Positions 20,135 through 20,348 of a stretch of DNA of 20,348 nt are shown one piece after another. Under the pieces are notes generated by a model, which searched no databases, was not told the origin of the DNA, and was given only the letters and a program-made list of their open reading frames with translations. This DNA comes from a virus. The stretch is from the IMG/VR virus record IMGVR_UViG_3300046665_000163, positions 1 to 20,348 of that record; one strand, given 5' to 3'. Position numbers and translations under genes: made by a program. The stretch's first letter is position 1. Every line of letters starts with the position of its first letter.

Positions 20135-20180
20135 GTGACACCATATTTCTAGTTGCGCCATAATTATAGCCGTGCCATAA
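20135..20180 (+). promoter_or_regulatory. Promoter covered by a second copy of the immunity operator array
   Basis: A plausible promoter, GTGACA (20135-20140), 18 bases, CATAAT (20159-20164), is overlaid by two abutting 17-bp sites: TTCTAGTTGCGCCATAA (20147-20163) and TTATAGCCGTGCCATAA (20164-20180). The second is an exact TTATAG-N5-CCATAA match to the operators at the repressor switch. The gene at 20227 is therefore probably repressed by CI in the lysogen. Confidence 0.75.
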
Positions 20181-20226
20181 CTAGCCCACACACGAAACGA
20201 CGGCGCGACCGTCAGGTGGGGGCAAA

Positions 20227-20348
20227 ATGAGCAAGTGGATCAGCCTGCAGAAGACCGACACGGGCTTCGTATTCGCTACCACGCATTCGATCGTTGGCAG
20301 CCAGTGGGATTGGATCTCCGGCGTCATCGCTGAAGAGTTCGAGTGCTC
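20227..20348 (+). CDS. Unknown CI-controlled gene, 5' part only (runs off right edge)
   Basis: The ATG at 20227 is preceded by GGTGGGGG with four bases between. Forty codons are visible: MSKWISLQKTDTGFVFATTH, then SIVGSQWDWISGVIAEEFEC. No family can be named from this fragment. It lies about 46 bases after the second operator array, so it is expected to be off in the lysogen and on after induction, like a second early promoter (the lambda pL position). Genes there in other phages are kil, recombination, excision or antirepressor functions; which applies is unknown. Confidence 0.6.
   Translation, partial: MSKWISLQKTDTGFVFATTHSIVGSQWDWISGVIAEEFEC

Noticed and set aside
1-20348. CRISPR array, tRNA or rRNA genes, insertion sequence ends
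   Set aside because: No regularly spaced repeats, tRNA-like cloverleaf or transposase were seen on either strand.

Overview
This window is a piece of a temperate, short-tailed (P22-like) phage or prophage from an alphaproteobacterium, most likely a member of the Hyphomicrobiales/Rhizobiales. The phage assignment rests on a terminase, portal, scaffold, coat and tail-accessory gene order like that of P22, followed by a replication and recombination block and a divergent repressor switch. The host assignment rests on a GcrA-type regulator, a family essentially confined to Alphaproteobacteria, and on the high GC and the style of the small proteins. No host genes, integrase, attachment site, tRNA or endolysin are seen, so prophage and free phage cannot be told apart here.

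Layout from the immunity end leftward. At 17.2-18.7 kb lies the switch. A CI-like XRE repressor (+) and a Cro/YdaS-like HTH protein (-) diverge from two abutting 17-bp operators. Several small genes and inverted repeats sit beside it. From 17.2 to 11.4 kb runs a compact minus-strand early operon in which almost every gene overlaps the next by 1-4 bases. It encodes an unknown coiled-coil protein, an NrdR-like zinc ribbon, a GcrA-like regulator, a DUF1064-like nuclease, a Rad52-type annealing protein, an SSB-like protein with an acidic DDVPF tail, an HNH protein, a ribbon-helix-helix protein, a replication initiator containing internal iterons, a primase zinc finger and a Toprim/DnaB-type helicase. 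From 11.35 to 9.67 kb is a run of very small genes (two encode membrane peptides) ending in a 199-aa basic protein of unknown function and a strong terminator. From 9.38 kb to the left edge is the late operon: four tiny genes, TerS, TerL, portal, scaffold, an N4-gp56-type coat, a possible decoration protein, gp4-like and gp10-like tail accessory proteins, and the start of a tail protein. Two UUCG-tetraloop terminators bracket the decoration gene and probably set capsid versus tail stoichiometry.

To the right of the repressor is a lysogenic-conversion module: an O-antigen polymerase/ligase-family membrane protein (-) and a divergent 34-aa single-helix peptide (+). This recalls the wzy/iap pair of Pseudomonas phage D3. 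Beyond it, at 20147-20180, the same two-operator array found at the switch reappears over a promoter for a gene that runs off the right edge.

The most unusual points are this duplicated tandem operator array, the candidate serotype-conversion pair, the primase finger encoded out of frame with and overlapping its helicase, the iterons inside the initiator gene, and two adjacent tiny proteins that share a C-terminal APDGDCA encoded with almost wholly different codons.
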